64,000 nt of DNA from Desulforegula conservatrix Mb1Pa (GCF_000426225.1 NZ_AUEY01000006.1:34296-98295), one strand, 5' to 3'. Counted from the stretch's first letter, positions 19,261-29,815 are shown. A program made the numbers and translations. Notes: generated by a model not told the origin, from the sequence alone.

Positions 19261-20979
19261 ATGAGACTAAGTGATATAAGCGTAAAATGGAAAGTTCTGG
19301 CAGTAGCCATTGTTGGCCCTGTCATCATTGCATTTGTTTTTGCGTCATACAGGATTGCGGACATAAGAGCTGCCGCAGAGGATGAAATTCTGTCAAAAAG
19401 CCGGGCCTTTGTTTTTATGGCAGAAGCTTCCAGGGATGAAATGGCTAAAAAAGTTGAACTTGGAATAATCAAGCCTTTAAATGAAATTCCAAAGGAAAAT
19501 CTTGTTCAGGCGGTTCCGGTTGTAACTGCTATTCAAACTGTTGCAAGAAATGCAAAAGAGGGGAATTTTGAATTCAGGGTACCAAAAGAATCACCAAGAA
19601 ACCCGGCAAATCAGCCAACTGAATTAGAGAAAAAAGTGCTTGATGAAATTGCGGCTGGAGGCCTGACAGAAAAAATAATAAAAGAGAGCGATAAAATAAG
19701 GTATTTCAGACCGATCAAGCTCTCAAAGGACTGCCTTTTCTGCCACGGTGATCCAAAAGGAGAAAAAGATCCCATAGGCGGAACAAAGGAAGGCTGGAAA
19801 GAAGGAGAAATCCATGGAGCCTTTGAAATAATAAGCTCCCTCGAAGAAGCAAATAATAAAGTAGCAAAAGCAAGAATCGCAACATTTTTATGGACAGCAA
19901 TTATAGCAGGACTAATAGGCGGAATAAGCTGGCTTTTCGTAAAACTGAATCTCATATTACCTCTGACAGCGGCAAAAAAGCAGATAGACTTTATCAGCTC
20001 AGGAGATCTCACCCATACTGCAGAAGTAAAGGGCAAGGATGAATTAGGCCAGATGAATTCAAATCTTAATTTAATGACCCAAAATATGGGGAAAATGATA
20101 ACAGCCATACGCGAAGCCTCAGGAAGCGTTATAGGCTCTGCCTCAGACCTGTCAGATGTTTCCGGCTCGCTTAAATCAAGCAGCGAATCTACGCTCTCCC
20201 ACCTCAACACAGTTGCAGCTGCGTCTGAAGAAATGAGCGTGAATATGAACTCAATAGCCGCGGCAGTGGAAGAGACATCAACTAATGTAAGCATGGTGGC
20301 AAACTCTGCTGAACAGATGGCTTCAACAATAAATGAAATAAGCAGAAATACGGAAAACGCCAAATCAATATCCCAGAAAGCGGTAATTCAGGCAGATGAC
20401 GCTTCAAAAATCATGGCTGCCTTGGGAGGAGCTGCGGCACAGATAGAAAAAGTAACTTCCATGATTACTGATATTTCAGAACAGACAAATCTTCTTGCTC
20501 TGAATGCCACAATCGAAGCGGCAAGAGCCGGAGAAGCGGGAAAAGGCTTTGCTGTAGTCGCAAGCGAAATAAAACAACTGGCGTCCCAGACAGTGGCAGC
20601 CACAGAAGAAATCAAAAAAAGGACAGAAGAAATCAAAGGCTCTACATCAAGTGCAGCATCCCAGATCAGTACAATTTCAAATGTAATCAATGATATCAAT
20701 GACATAGTATCAACAATTGCCGCAGCTGTCGAAGAACAGGCCGCAACCACCAAAGAAATAGCAAACAATGTTGTCCAGGCTTCACTAGGCACCCAGGAAG
20801 TAACGACAAACGTATCCCAGGCATCTCTGGCAACCGGTGAAATAACAAAAGATATTGCAGGAGTTCATTCTGAGGCAGAAGGAATTGCTTCAATGAGTGC
20901 CCAGGTAAACCTAAGTGCAAAAAAACTTAGTGATATTGCCCTAAGCATGGATGAAATTGTAAAAAAGATAAAAATTTAA
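19261..20979 (+). CDS. Methyl-accepting chemotaxis protein with c-type heme sensor domain
   Basis: Membrane chemoreceptor of 572 residues. TM1 spans residues about 12-30; the periplasmic sensor (about 31-205) resembles the DUF3365/Tll0287-like fold and has one CxxCH heme site, C158-C161-H162. TM2 is about 206-230, HAMP about 228-280, and the cytoplasmic signalling tip contains the strongly conserved [21 protein letters not shown] stretch (given as landmarks [10 protein letters not shown] and EAARAGE). No C-terminal pentapeptide for CheR tethering is present. Heme receptors such as DcrA of Desulfovibrio sense oxygen or redox; that role is inferred here. A terminator follows directly. Confidence 0.9.
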   Translation: MRLSDISVKWKVLAVAIVGPVIIAFVFASYRIADIRAAAEDEILSKSRAFVFMAEASRDEMAKKVELGIIKPLNEIPKENLVQAVPVVTAIQTVARNAKEGNFEFRVPKESPRNPANQPTELEKKVLDEIAAGGLTEKIIKESDKIRYFRPIKLSKDCLFCHGDPKGEKDPIGGTKEGWKEGEIHGAFEIISSLEEANNKVAKARIATFLWTAIIAGLIGGISWLFVKLNLILPLTAAKKQIDFISSGDLTHTAEVKGKDELGQMNSNLNLMTQNMGKMITAIREASGSVIGSASDLSDVSGSLKSSSESTLSHLNTVAAASEEMSVNMNSIAAAVEETSTNVSMVANSAEQMASTINEISRNTENAKSISQKAVIQADDASKIMAALGGAAAQIEKVTSMITDISEQTNLLALNATIEAARAGEAGKGFAVVASEIKQLASQTVAATEEIKKRTEEIKGSTSSAASQISTISNVINDINDIVSTIAAAVEEQAATTKEIANNVVQASLGTQEVTTNVSQASLATGEITKDIAGVHSEAEGIASMSAQVNLSAKKLSDIALSMDEIVKKIKI

Positions 20980-21000
20980 GCTTTCAAGGGTATTCAACAA

Positions 21001-21029
21001 GGCAGGGAGAATTCTCCCTGCCTTTTTTT
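21001..21029 (+). terminator. Terminator after the chemoreceptor gene
   Basis: Perfect stem GGCAGGGAGA/TCTCCCTGCC (21001-21022, tight central ATTC/AATT overlap) followed by seven T. Confidence 0.92.
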
Positions 21030-21058
21030 ATCGTTGGTTTATGAAGGGTTTTCAAATA

Positions 21059-21194
21059 TTGATGGTCTCGCAAAAAGCCAGAAAATGGCTTTAGTGTCAT
21101 ATCGGACTTGATCAGGCATCCAGTAATTTCAGCCACTTCTGGATTCCGGCCTGAGCCTGAATGATGTGAATCTGACTTTTTGCGGCCTTGTCAG
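21059..21194 (+). repeat. Interspersed palindromic repeat, copy 4 (short form)
   Basis: Begins TTGATGGTCTCGCAAAAAG and ends CTTTTTGCGGCCTTGTCAG. It lies between the convergent chemoreceptor and lipoprotein genes. The first inner hairpin is degraded (CGGACTTGATCAGG). Confidence 0.88.
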
Positions 21195-21237
21195 ATATTA
21201 GGATGATAATTAAACACGGTCGTTTTTATTAGAAAAG

Positions 21238-22335
21238 CTACCCGTTATAAATAGCCTCAAAAATAACAACCAGAATATCCCCGGGAATAAGATCAGTATC
21301 TGCCTGAACTTTCCAGTCCACCTTTATGGTCTGGGCATCAACCACCTCCACGTCCGCATATATTTTCTCGCCGGTAACAGCCGCCGCTTCCAGCGATGAA
21401 TCATCCATAACCCTGTATTTAGTGATCCTTGTATGATCTTTTTCAAACTGGGCCGACCATGTCCACAGGGCAGCATCTCCTGATCTTTTGACCTTTTCGA
21501 ATTCAGGAATATCAAATACGTTTATTACCGCAGATTTAAAATCATCGGCCACATCGACAGAATAACCACCCGTCATTGTAGTATATTTGTCAATTACTGC
21601 AAAAAGGCCTTCCAACCGGAAAACAACGGTAAGATTCCATGACTGACCGCATCTGACGGATTTATCAACAATACACCCCTTGGGCCAGAGAACCCATTCA
21701 CCGTTTCTAAATGTATATTCAGCCCCACCTGTAAAATACTCGCCGGCCACAAGTGGAGGGATGTCAGTGTCGCCTGTGTCAGGAACAGTTTCATCGACCG
21801 CAATAAGAAAGGTGCTTAAATGGTCTGTTTTAATACCGGTCCTGTTTGACGAAAGCGACCTGAATGACGTGGCCTGTTTCTCCCACTTCATGGTTTGAGG
21901 ATTGAAATAGAAAACCGCCGCTTTTTTTTCAGAGCCCTGGCCTCCATCAAAAAAACCGTCATTATCCGAATCTTTATATGGGAGAAAAATCGAGGCTTTT
22001 CGCTTGAATTGCTGCCCGTGGGGGTAAAAACTCACGCAAGGGCCTACCTGTTTGATTCCTGAAGGAAGTGGCCCAGGAAGGGATGAACTATTTATTGAAA
22101 ACTGTACGTCGGACAAAACAGCCTCTTCAGGAATGACTATTTCAGCTCCTGACAGTTCCGAAGAAGGATCTGACACAGACAGCGAACCGCCTGAACGGCC
22201 GATTATCTGCCCTGATCTTACTTCTTCCTCCTCTTCTTCCACACCTCCCACAGAAGATGAAGATGAACAGGAAAAAATGGAAAGGCCCAATAAAATCATG
22301 CAGACCACTGATAGGGGCCCGCCGATTTTTTCCAT
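21238..22335 (-). CDS. Putative lipoprotein with an acidic linker and ZU5-like domain
   Basis: I start the gene at the ATG at 22335, one base after the upstream stop, because this exposes a lipoprotein signal peptide (MEKIGGPLSVVCMILLGLSIFSC, lipobox SIFSC); the longer frame would bury it. The Cys is followed by a serine run and a glutamate run, a flexible acidic linker. Residues about 45-190 (SGAEIVIPEEAVLSDVQFSI, FYPHGQQFKRKASIFLPY, a DSDNDGFFDGG calcium-loop-like motif) resemble ZU5-type beta domains of surface proteins. The remaining 170 residues are unrecognised. It is coupled to a small unknown gene upstream. Confidence 0.7.
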   Translation of the reverse strand: MEKIGGPLSVVCMILLGLSIFSCSSSSSVGGVEEEEEEVRSGQIIGRSGGSLSVSDPSSELSGAEIVIPEEAVLSDVQFSINSSSLPGPLPSGIKQVGPCVSFYPHGQQFKRKASIFLPYKDSDNDGFFDGGQGSEKKAAVFYFNPQTMKWEKQATSFRSLSSNRTGIKTDHLSTFLIAVDETVPDTGDTDIPPLVAGEYFTGGAEYTFRNGEWVLWPKGCIVDKSVRCGQSWNLTVVFRLEGLFAVIDKYTTMTGGYSVDVADDFKSAVINVFDIPEFEKVKRSGDAALWTWSAQFEKDHTRITKYRVMDDSSLEAAAVTGEKIYADVEVVDAQTIKVDWKVQADTDLIPGDILVVIFEAIYNG

Positions 22336-22336
22336 A

Positions 22337-22708
22337 TTATATAATGATGCCAAGCTCTTCAAGAGTCTTGCCTTGATAGAATTCTTCATAAGCTTTATAA
22401 AACTCGCCGGATCCAAATTTTTTATAAATATCCATTATTATGCACTCGGTTTCCACCACATCCCATCCGTCATTTCTTATCTGGGTTGAGAGCATCATTC
22501 TTACAAGTCTTATCTTTGCATCAAGATATCTTATGGCTCTTTCTATTTCTGTAACCAGATCTTCATCAAGTTCATCAGGAATTCCTGAAAGATGGCCGCA
22601 AGTATCCATAAAGATTTTAGGCTGGTCTTTAGGAGGAATTCGTTCAAGACCCTTAAGTATTGGTGAAGGAAGTTTGGATTTGATTCCATTAATTAATTCT
22701 GGGCACAT
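22337..22708 (-). CDS. Conserved-looking hypothetical protein
   Basis: A 123-residue, acidic, mostly helical cytoplasmic protein with no signal peptide or membrane segment, and no domain I recognise. Its frame stays open with normal codon use, and an AAAGGAGA site lies upstream, though rather far (13 bases) from the ATG. It ends one base before the lipoprotein start, so it is the first gene of a two-gene operon. Function unknown. Confidence 0.6.
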   Translation of the reverse strand: MCPELINGIKSKLPSPILKGLERIPPKDQPKIFMDTCGHLSGIPDELDEDLVTEIERAIRYLDAKIRLVRMMLSTQIRNDGWDVVETECIIMDIYKKFGSGEFYKAYEEFYQGKTLEELGIII

Positions 22709-22827
22709 AATTGATTTAAATCTCCTTTAATGTAATCCTTATATTCCCTTTTTTTAAGTCAGGTTATTTTATTACTATTACAAACCTAAACTGAAAGACA
22801 AATATTCTTTAAACAATTATTATAATA

Positions 22828-22869
22828 TGAACTCGCAAAAAGGCAAATACACGTATCATACACGTATCA
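22828..22869. repeat. Solo end of the interspersed repeat plus an 11-bp tandem repeat
   Basis: TGAACTCGCAAAAAG at 22828-22842 matches the left end of repeat copy 10, without the rest of the element. It is followed directly by two tandem copies of TACACGTATCA (22848-22869). This looks like a deletion remnant. It could also be chance. Confidence 0.35.
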
Positions 22870-22903
22870 GAATCATGACGGATGTTTTGAAATACACCTG
22901 CAA

Positions 22904-25900
22904 TCAAAATAATTCATGTTCTCCGGCCTTCCACACTTCTATCCTGAAAGCCTCAAACTCCCTTTCGAGTTCATCCACCACATCATCTGAAGGCATGATA
23001 CCTTGGAGCCTGGATATATTTTCAATTTCAAAAGCCTTGGACTGTATGCGCAATGCACCGACATTGGCGGCAGTGCCTTTTATCATATGTGCGACCTCGG
23101 CAGTTTTTTGAATATCCTGCTCCGCTACCGCATTACGCAGGGAGGCAACATATGCAGAGCCTTCACCGGAAAAAGTTTCGGTTACGCTTATGGCAATATC
23201 CTCATCCCCCATGACCCTTTCAAGCAATGATTTTCTGTCAAAAACAGGAACTGTTTCTGAAACTGCCTGCCCATTCATCCCAGAATCAGGCGCCAGAGCG
23301 TCGGCCTTTTTTTCTTCTTTTGACAATCCCGATATTTTAAGCCATTTCAATACCACAGAGTCAAGAACCTCCGGCTTGACAGGTTTGGGGATATAATCAT
23401 TCATTCCCGAGGACATGCATTTTGCAGCATCACCCTTAAGTACATTTGCTGTCATCGCAATAATCGGAATGAGAGGATTCAGGACACCTGTCAAAGAATC
23501 CCTTATGGCCTTTGTCGCTTCATACCCGTCCATCTGCGGCATATGGCAATCCATTAAAACAAGATCATACGCTTCCTTTTTAAGAATATCCACAGCTTCA
23601 AGCCCGTTTGCAACTGCATCTGCCGTGTAGCCTTTTTTTCTGAGTATTGAAAGAGCCACTTCCTGATTTATCAGGCTGTCTTCAACCACCAGAATTTTTC
23701 TATGCGCCTTTTCAATGCCGGCCACATCATTATTTACAGGAATTCCATGATTCCGGTCATCCATATCCTTCATATTTGAAAGACATTCCAGCAGACTTGA
23801 ACGCCTCACAGGTTTTGAAAGAAATGCGGAAAAAAAACCATTTTTGTATTCCTCTTTTTCTCCGGATTCCTGTCCGGGGTATTTCATATTTATGAACGAA
23901 GTGGATTCAAAAATCTTTGAAGTTATTCCCTCAATCAAAGGATCCTGACATTTGTCATCATCAGAAGTACCGATAATTGCATAATCATAAGGTTTTCCAG
24001 CATTAACAGCATTTCTGAGTTCATTGATTACCGAATTTCGATCAGATACAAGGGTAACAAAGCAGCCGAATACAGAAAGGTATGATCCTATGCTCCTCCT
24101 GCATTTTTCATTATTATCCGTCACTATTACTTTCAGCCCTGAATAATCATACAAAGGCCCGGAATATTTATGAATTGATGTTGCAAAAGAAATATCAAAA
24201 ACAAAACTGGCGCCTTTTCCTAAAACGCTTTCAAGCCAGATTTCTCCGTTCATCATTGTGACCAGTCTTTTTGTAATTGCAAGACCGAGCCCGGTTCCGC
24301 CGTATTTTCTCGTGGTGCTTCCGTCAGCCTGGGCAAACGGCTCAAAAATAGCTTCAAAACGATCTTCAGGAATACCTATCCCGGTATCAGAAACACTAAA
24401 TCTTATTTTTACGGATTTCTCATCGGATTCGCTCACCCTGGCCCAGATATAGACTTCGCCCTGACTTGTGAATTTAATGGCATTACCTGCAATATTAAGA
24501 ATAATCTGCCTCAGCCTGTTTTTGTCTCCCTTCACAAATGCAGGAATCAAAGGATCTATGAATGGAATTAGCTCTATTCCTTTTTCACCTGCCTTTACCG
24601 CAAGGATCTCACTTGTGTCTTCAATAAGTTCTCCAAGGTTGAAATCATCAAATTCAAGCTCCACCCGGCCCGCTTCAATCTTGGAAAAATCGAGTATGTC
24701 ATTTATGAGATCAAGAAGTGTCTCGGCACTTTTCCGTGCTATCATTGCGTACCGGTGCTGGTCTTCAGACAAACGGGTGTCAAGCAGAAGCCCGGTCATT
24801 CCGATCACGCCATTCATAGGGGTGCGGATCTCGTGGCTCATATTCGCAAGGAACTCGCTTTTGGCCATGCTTGCAAGCTCGGCCTTAACTGTCATGCTGT
24901 TTGACATCCCTATGGCTTCCTCCAGATCCTTGTTCAGGTTTTCAAGATCTGACTTTGCTTTAAGGAGGTCATCTTCAAAAGTCTTTCTCTCAACTGCTGC
25001 GCCAAGAATTCCGGCTGCGGTTCTGAGAACATCAATTTCGACCTGGGCCCATTCTCTTTCACCTTTACACTCATCAAATCCTATCATTCCCCACCAGTTG
25101 CCCTTGACAGTGATGGGAATGACAAGAATGGACTTTATGGATTGCATCTCAAGCATCAGCCTCTCTTCTTCGGGAAAAATGCTGATGTTTCCTGAAACAA
25201 TATTTCCAGATGCAAGAATATTCTCCCATCTCCCAAAACCCTGTTTTTTCCAGGAAAAATCATACAGCATGGGATTATTCATCTGGGATTCGATGCCCTC
25301 TGCACACCATTCGGCGATCTGATCAGTTAGAATCCCCCTGGATTCTGATAAAGAATTTCTAAAAACATAAATCCTGCTGAAACCAGAAGCTTCACCAATT
25401 ATCCCGAGAAGCCCGGAAAGATCGGCAACCCAGTCGTCTGATCTGAGAAGCAGTTCGGCAAGAAGACTGACCGCTCCAAGTAAATTATCATGTCTCAGCA
25501 GCTCTATTTCCGTATTTTTTCTGGACGTTATGTCCCTTGCTGCGGCATAAACCACATTCCCGTTCAGGCTCGCTCTCCATTCAATCCACCTGTATGAATT
25601 ATCCTTATGCCTGTATCTGTTGACAAAATTTAGAATCTGCCTTTCCTTTTTAAGAGTGGCCATGATGTTTATGGTGGCGACCCTGTCATCAGGATGTACA
25701 AATTCTATATATCTTCTGTTCAGAAGCTCTTTTAAAGGATAACCGAGTGAGTTTTCCCACTCACTGTTCAGGCGCCTGAAGTACCCGTCCGTATCTGCGA
25801 TACAGAAAAGATCCAGAGCATTGGAAAAATAATTATCCAGCTCCTCGGTTTTTTGCAGAAGAGCCATTTCAGACAGTTTTCTGTCTGTCACGTCCCTGAA

Positions 25901-28900
25901 AACGACAGCTGCGGCGTAGAGTTCACCTGAAGAATCGCAAATAGGAGAAATGACGGATTCCGTATATATTGGCTGGCCGCAGGCCATCAATGAATCCTCG
26001 CGTCTTATATGCTCTCCTGATTCAAAGACTTTTTCAATCCTTCCAACCAGAAGCTCATAAAGCCAGGACACATTTTCAAGGCATTGTTTCATACCGCAGC
26101 AACCTTCAGGTGCCAAACCATTTTTCCCTGAATATACATATGCCGCCTTATTAGCATATAAACACGCAAGATTTTTGTCCCATATCCAGATGCAATCGAT
26201 ACTTGACTCAAACACAGCGCGAAAACGGCCTTCGCTTTCCTTGAGTCTTCCCTCTGCCAGCTTCCTTTCAGTTATGTCCAGATGAGTGCCCAAGGCCCTC
26301 ACTGGCCGCCCATCACCGTCTCTTTCAATAACCTTGCCCCTTGCCTGGATCCAGACCCACTTGCCGGACTTGCTTCTGAGTCTGTATTCATTCTCGTATA
26401 TAAGGGTCTTTCCCTGGAGATGCTGTTCAAGAGCTTTGGTGACATAGGGCTTATCATCGGGATTAAGAAGATTTTCCCATGTAGCGATATGCGGGACAAG
26501 ATCAGCTTCAGAATATCCGAGCATATCGAACCATCTTTCGCTTGCAGAAACTTTTCCGCTTGGTATATGCCATTCCCATATCCCCAGACCTGTGCCTGAA
26601 ATAACCATCTGGAGACGTTCTTTTTTTTCGTTCAGCTCATCCATGGCAAGACGCATTTCAGTGTCGTCCATGGCGTACCCGAGTAGGGACAAAATCTTTT
26701 CATTGCACCTTAAAACTTTTATAAATACATAAAGCCATCTTACATCCCCGCCTTTTTTAATCATCCGGCAGCAAAGCTCAAAACTCTCAACCCCGGAATC
26801 ACAAGTGTCCTTAATCCGCTTTTTTACGGTCTCATAATCGTCCTTGTGTATTATGTCTTCAAAAATAACAATACCAGATATAAAATCGTTCTGATCATAT
26901 CCTGTAAGTTGCAGGACATTGGGGGATACATATTCAACAGGCCAGCCCTCAACGGCTTCCCACTTGAAAACCACTGTCGGGCCACCAACAAAAAGCCCTC
27001 TTTCAGTTTTAAGGGCCTCTTCCGCAATATATCTTTCGGTCATGTCATGGGCGGAGCAGAATATATGCTCGACATTATTCTGGTCATCCAGTTTGGGAAA
27101 TCTGGAAATGGAAAGAAGTCTTCTGGCACCGAAAGAGTCGGATATCCACTCATCGGTATGAAGAGGAATTTTCTCCCTGAAAATCAGTGCATTCAGTTCA
27201 ATCCATGCATCAGCGACCTCTTTTGATATGAATTCATGGATATCCCTATATTCCATATCAGCCGGGGCATGGCCGGCAAATACACCGTGCGCCAGGTTGA
27301 CTATTCCATATGTGGATTCGTCCTCGAAATACCATATCTGAATATCGATACTATCAAGCAGAAGTCTCTGCTCACGGGCAGTTTCCTGAGCAGAGGCCCT
27401 CGCATTTTCAGCCTCGGCTTCCGCAATCATAGCCCTCGCAAGATTATCTTTGAGGTCTGAGGTCAGATCCGAAGCAAGGATTTCTGCCCTGTGCCTTGCC
27501 CACAATACCGAATCTATATAAAGGCAGAAAAATACGGTAAGAAGAAAACCAACAGGAATTATTATAAAGTGGATTACGTTGCTGCGGATTGATCTGAAAT
27601 CATCGGAAGGGCTGGCTTTTATTTCCCATTTTCTGTCAAGCACGGAATAAGGCTTAAGTCCAACAGCCGAATCAGCTAAAAAATCTTCGTGCTCGTATAG
27701 TACGTAAGGTTTTGCAGATGGGTCAGTAATATCCTCTATTCTTATTTCAATATCGTGATCTTTTTTGTGGCTGCCTGCCCTTTTTACAAGTTGTCCTATG
27801 TCAAAAAAACCAACTGCAAATCCGTTAAGCTTTTCAAGCCTTTCCTCAACTATGGAATAATCGCCAGCGCCTTTATATACCGGTGATATGGCAATAAATT
27901 CGTCCTTCAATCCGTCAATAAGCATATTACCAGGCAAAAGAACGCCAATCCCGGTCTCGGCTGATTTTTTAAGCAAGGATTTTAATCCTGGCCTTTTATA
28001 AATATCAAGCCCCGCAAGCTTTTTTGATGGATCTGAAGATTCGATATAATATACAGGAAAAATGACTGCGGCCCTGTTTTCTTGAACCGTTCCTGCATCA
28101 TCAATACCAGGCCACACTCTAAAGTCTGTATTACCAGAAGCCCTGGACTTTTCTTCCCATTCCGGGAAATCTTCGGCCTTAATCCTCGGAATCCATAATA
28201 CTGTATTCAAACCTGTCTTTTTAACGAATGGTTTCACAAAAGACTTGAAACTACTTGCCTGAAGATTCTCTTTCTCCTCAATAAATCTTTTGACAGATTC
28301 AATTTCCGAACATATTTCATCTGTATTTCTTTGAAGCTCTTCAGCAAAAGATTTTGCAAGATCAAGAAAGCCGAGTTCTCTGCTGATTTCAGACTGTCTC
28401 CTTGCCTCAAAAAATATACCTAATGTCACTCCAAAACCTATGATCATTATTAATGCCAGATTGATAAACCAGGGACGCCCCATCTGAAAACCGGCCATCC
28501 TGATATCAACCAGGAGTTTTTTTGTGATTAAAAAAGCGCCTGCCGCTGCTGCTGCGGAAACAAGCAGACCAAGCCCGAGCCAGAATGATGAAAGAAGGGC
28601 CGAAAATCCTGACATTGATATGTCTCTTGCAGATGCTATGGTGAACACAAACATGGACTCACCCGTAACAGCTGGAATTATCTCATCGATTATTATCCTG
28701 TCCTTCTCGATAAGAATCTTTTTCTTCCCCATGATCTCTCTTTTTACATCATGACATTCAGGCCGGGCTCCATCCGCCCCTCCGCAATCAGTAATATCAA
28801 TACTGGCTGAAAAATCACTGGACAGGGAGTCCAAAAAAGGTCTCTCAAGAAAACGGCCCATCAATATTGTCCCGACGGGGGGGCCTTCTCCACTGCTGGT

Positions 28901-29413
28901 AAGGATAGGCATGGAAGATACAATGAGCGGTCCCTGGGATGTAGACATCAAGCCTTTGATTTTTTTGATATTTGCCGGTGAATTAAGAAGAAAGGATTTA
29001 AAATCAGGGCTGCTTCCTGAAAAAATATCAAGTTTTATATGGCCGCCCTTTTTACTGGAATAAATTCCTCCGTGAACAAGCCTGCCTTCAAGATCAAATA
29101 TGAGAATAAGATTGATTCCTGTGGCCTGCTCAAGAGTTGTCCAGTCGAAATTTGATTTTATAAACTCCTCGTTCGGTTCATTCACAAAACTGTACATATC
29201 GTCCCAGTTGGCCCAGTCCGAGTTCAGTGTGTTCAGGCTGTCAATTTCCTTTCGTATCGCGCTGGAAATTCTTCTGGCATTATCAATGGCGGACTGTTTT
29301 TCAAGTCTTTCAAAGGCTGAAAACACGACTTTTTCCTGAATCCACCAGACCGAAAAAAGAAACAGGATAAATACGATAAATACAGCCACGATAATTTTGA
29401 TATATTTGAGCAT
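22904..29413 (-). CDS. Giant hybrid sensor histidine kinase (CHASE4-CHASE-5xPAS-GAF-HisKA-HATPase-REC-REC-Hpt)
   Basis: A 2169-residue membrane sensor. TM at 8-25; CHASE4-like periplasmic domain about 35-260; TM about 270-298; TM about 318-337; CHASE1-like domain about 350-600; TM about 612-634. PAS domains start near 688, 808, 938, 1063 and 1193; GAF about 1318-1475. HisKA has H1527 in MSHEIRTP; HATPase about 1630-1745 with DTGIGIPED and GTGLGLAI boxes. A degenerate receiver (about 1759-1885) has Gly where the phosphorylated Asp should be. A true receiver has D1955 (LVLMDCHMP), and the C-terminal Hpt has H2109 (AHMIKGTAANVG). The relay H1527 to D1955 to H2109 is complete, so a separate response regulator should be the final target. 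Two tandem periplasmic modules in one chain are uncommon. Confidence 0.92.
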   Translation of the reverse strand: MLKYIKIIVAVFIVFILFLFSVWWIQEKVVFSAFERLEKQSAIDNARRISSAIRKEIDSLNTLNSDWANWDDMYSFVNEPNEEFIKSNFDWTTLEQATGINLILIFDLEGRLVHGGIYSSKKGGHIKLDIFSGSSPDFKSFLLNSPANIKKIKGLMSTSQGPLIVSSMPILTSSGEGPPVGTILMGRFLERPFLDSLSSDFSASIDITDCGGADGARPECHDVKREIMGKKKILIEKDRIIIDEIIPAVTGESMFVFTIASARDISMSGFSALLSSFWLGLGLLVSAAAAAGAFLITKKLLVDIRMAGFQMGRPWFINLALIMIIGFGVTLGIFFEARRQSEISRELGFLDLAKSFAEELQRNTDEICSEIESVKRFIEEKENLQASSFKSFVKPFVKKTGLNTVLWIPRIKAEDFPEWEEKSRASGNTDFRVWPGIDDAGTVQENRAAVIFPVYYIESSDPSKKLAGLDIYKRPGLKSLLKKSAETGIGVLLPGNMLIDGLKDEFIAISPVYKGAGDYSIVEERLEKLNGFAVGFFDIGQLVKRAGSHKKDHDIEIRIEDITDPSAKPYVLYEHEDFLADSAVGLKPYSVLDRKWEIKASPSDDFRSIRSNVIHFIIIPVGFLLTVFFCLYIDSVLWARHRAEILASDLTSDLKDNLARAMIAEAEAENARASAQETAREQRLLLDSIDIQIWYFEDESTYGIVNLAHGVFAGHAPADMEYRDIHEFISKEVADAWIELNALIFREKIPLHTDEWISDSFGARRLLSISRFPKLDDQNNVEHIFCSAHDMTERYIAEEALKTERGLFVGGPTVVFKWEAVEGWPVEYVSPNVLQLTGYDQNDFISGIVIFEDIIHKDDYETVKKRIKDTCDSGVESFELCCRMIKKGGDVRWLYVFIKVLRCNEKILSLLGYAMDDTEMRLAMDELNEKKERLQMVISGTGLGIWEWHIPSGKVSASERWFDMLGYSEADLVPHIATWENLLNPDDKPYVTKALEQHLQGKTLIYENEYRLRSKSGKWVWIQARGKVIERDGDGRPVRALGTHLDITERKLAEGRLKESEGRFRAVFESSIDCIWIWDKNLACLYANKAAYVYSGKNGLAPEGCCGMKQCLENVSWLYELLVGRIEKVFESGEHIRREDSLMACGQPIYTESVISPICDSSGELYAAAVVFRDVTDRKLSEMALLQKTEELDNYFSNALDLFCIADTDGYFRRLNSEWENSLGYPLKELLNRRYIEFVHPDDRVATINIMATLKKERQILNFVNRYRHKDNSYRWIEWRASLNGNVVYAAARDITSRKNTEIELLRHDNLLGAVSLLAELLLRSDDWVADLSGLLGIIGEASGFSRIYVFRNSLSESRGILTDQIAEWCAEGIESQMNNPMLYDFSWKKQGFGRWENILASGNIVSGNISIFPEEERLMLEMQSIKSILVIPITVKGNWWGMIGFDECKGEREWAQVEIDVLRTAAGILGAAVERKTFEDDLLKAKSDLENLNKDLEEAIGMSNSMTVKAELASMAKSEFLANMSHEIRTPMNGVIGMTGLLLDTRLSEDQHRYAMIARKSAETLLDLINDILDFSKIEAGRVELEFDDFNLGELIEDTSEILAVKAGEKGIELIPFIDPLIPAFVKGDKNRLRQIILNIAGNAIKFTSQGEVYIWARVSESDEKSVKIRFSVSDTGIGIPEDRFEAIFEPFAQADGSTTRKYGGTGLGLAITKRLVTMMNGEIWLESVLGKGASFVFDISFATSIHKYSGPLYDYSGLKVIVTDNNEKCRRSIGSYLSVFGCFVTLVSDRNSVINELRNAVNAGKPYDYAIIGTSDDDKCQDPLIEGITSKIFESTSFINMKYPGQESGEKEEYKNGFFSAFLSKPVRRSSLLECLSNMKDMDDRNHGIPVNNDVAGIEKAHRKILVVEDSLINQEVALSILRKKGYTADAVANGLEAVDILKKEAYDLVLMDCHMPQMDGYEATKAIRDSLTGVLNPLIPIIAMTANVLKGDAAKCMSSGMNDYIPKPVKPEVLDSVVLKWLKISGLSKEEKKADALAPDSGMNGQAVSETVPVFDRKSLLERVMGDEDIAISVTETFSGEGSAYVASLRNAVAEQDIQKTAEVAHMIKGTAANVGALRIQSKAFEIENISRLQGIMPSDDVVDELEREFEAFRIEVWKAGEHELF

Positions 29414-29500
29414 TGGGATGGCTCCGGTAAAAGTACAGTAACATGATTAGAGCAAAATGCCGAAACGGGATATATTTGACAATTAATCAGAAATTAATTT

Positions 29501-29636
29501 TATCAAAGTCGCAAAAAGTGAGATTCCAGTCATTCAGGCGCAGGCCGGAATCCAGAAATATCTTAAAATACAAAGATGCCGGATCAAGTCCGGCATGAAG
29601 ACACCACCTGTTTTTGACTTTTTGCGAGTCCATCAA
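29501..29636 (-). repeat. Interspersed palindromic repeat, copy 5 (short form, inverted)
   Basis: Inverted copy, from TCAAAGTCGCAAAAAG to GACTTTTTGCGAGTCCATCAA. The GCCGGATCAAGTCCGGC hairpin is intact. It lies upstream of the giant kinase gene. Confidence 0.9.
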
Positions 29637-29734
29637 TTTTAAGGGGATGCTGCAATGAAAATTTAGCGACTTCATATAGAAACAAAACTTCCATTTAGTT
29701 AATCAGTTTTTTAAAACGCCTTCAATTTTTATGC

Positions 29735-29764
29735 TTGACATATAAAAGCCTCCTCATGTATATA
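29735..29764 (+). promoter_or_regulatory. Promoter of tRNA-Asn
   Basis: Perfect TTGACA at 29735-29740 followed after 18 bases by TATATA at 29759-29764; transcription would begin about 45 bases before the mature tRNA. Confidence 0.7.
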
Positions 29765-29815
29765 GACGCAGATTTTCGGAAACGCCCCTTAAATGGGACA
29801 GGAAATCAAAATTAT

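Noticed and set aside
19611..20363. 250-codon frame on the minus strand within the chemoreceptor gene
   Set aside because: Shadow of a repetitive, Ala/Ser/Glu-rich coding sequence; no ribosome site or homology signal.
24468..25322. 284-codon plus-strand frame inside the giant kinase
   Set aside because: Antisense to GAF and HisKA coding sequence; serine-rich translation typical of a shadow frame.
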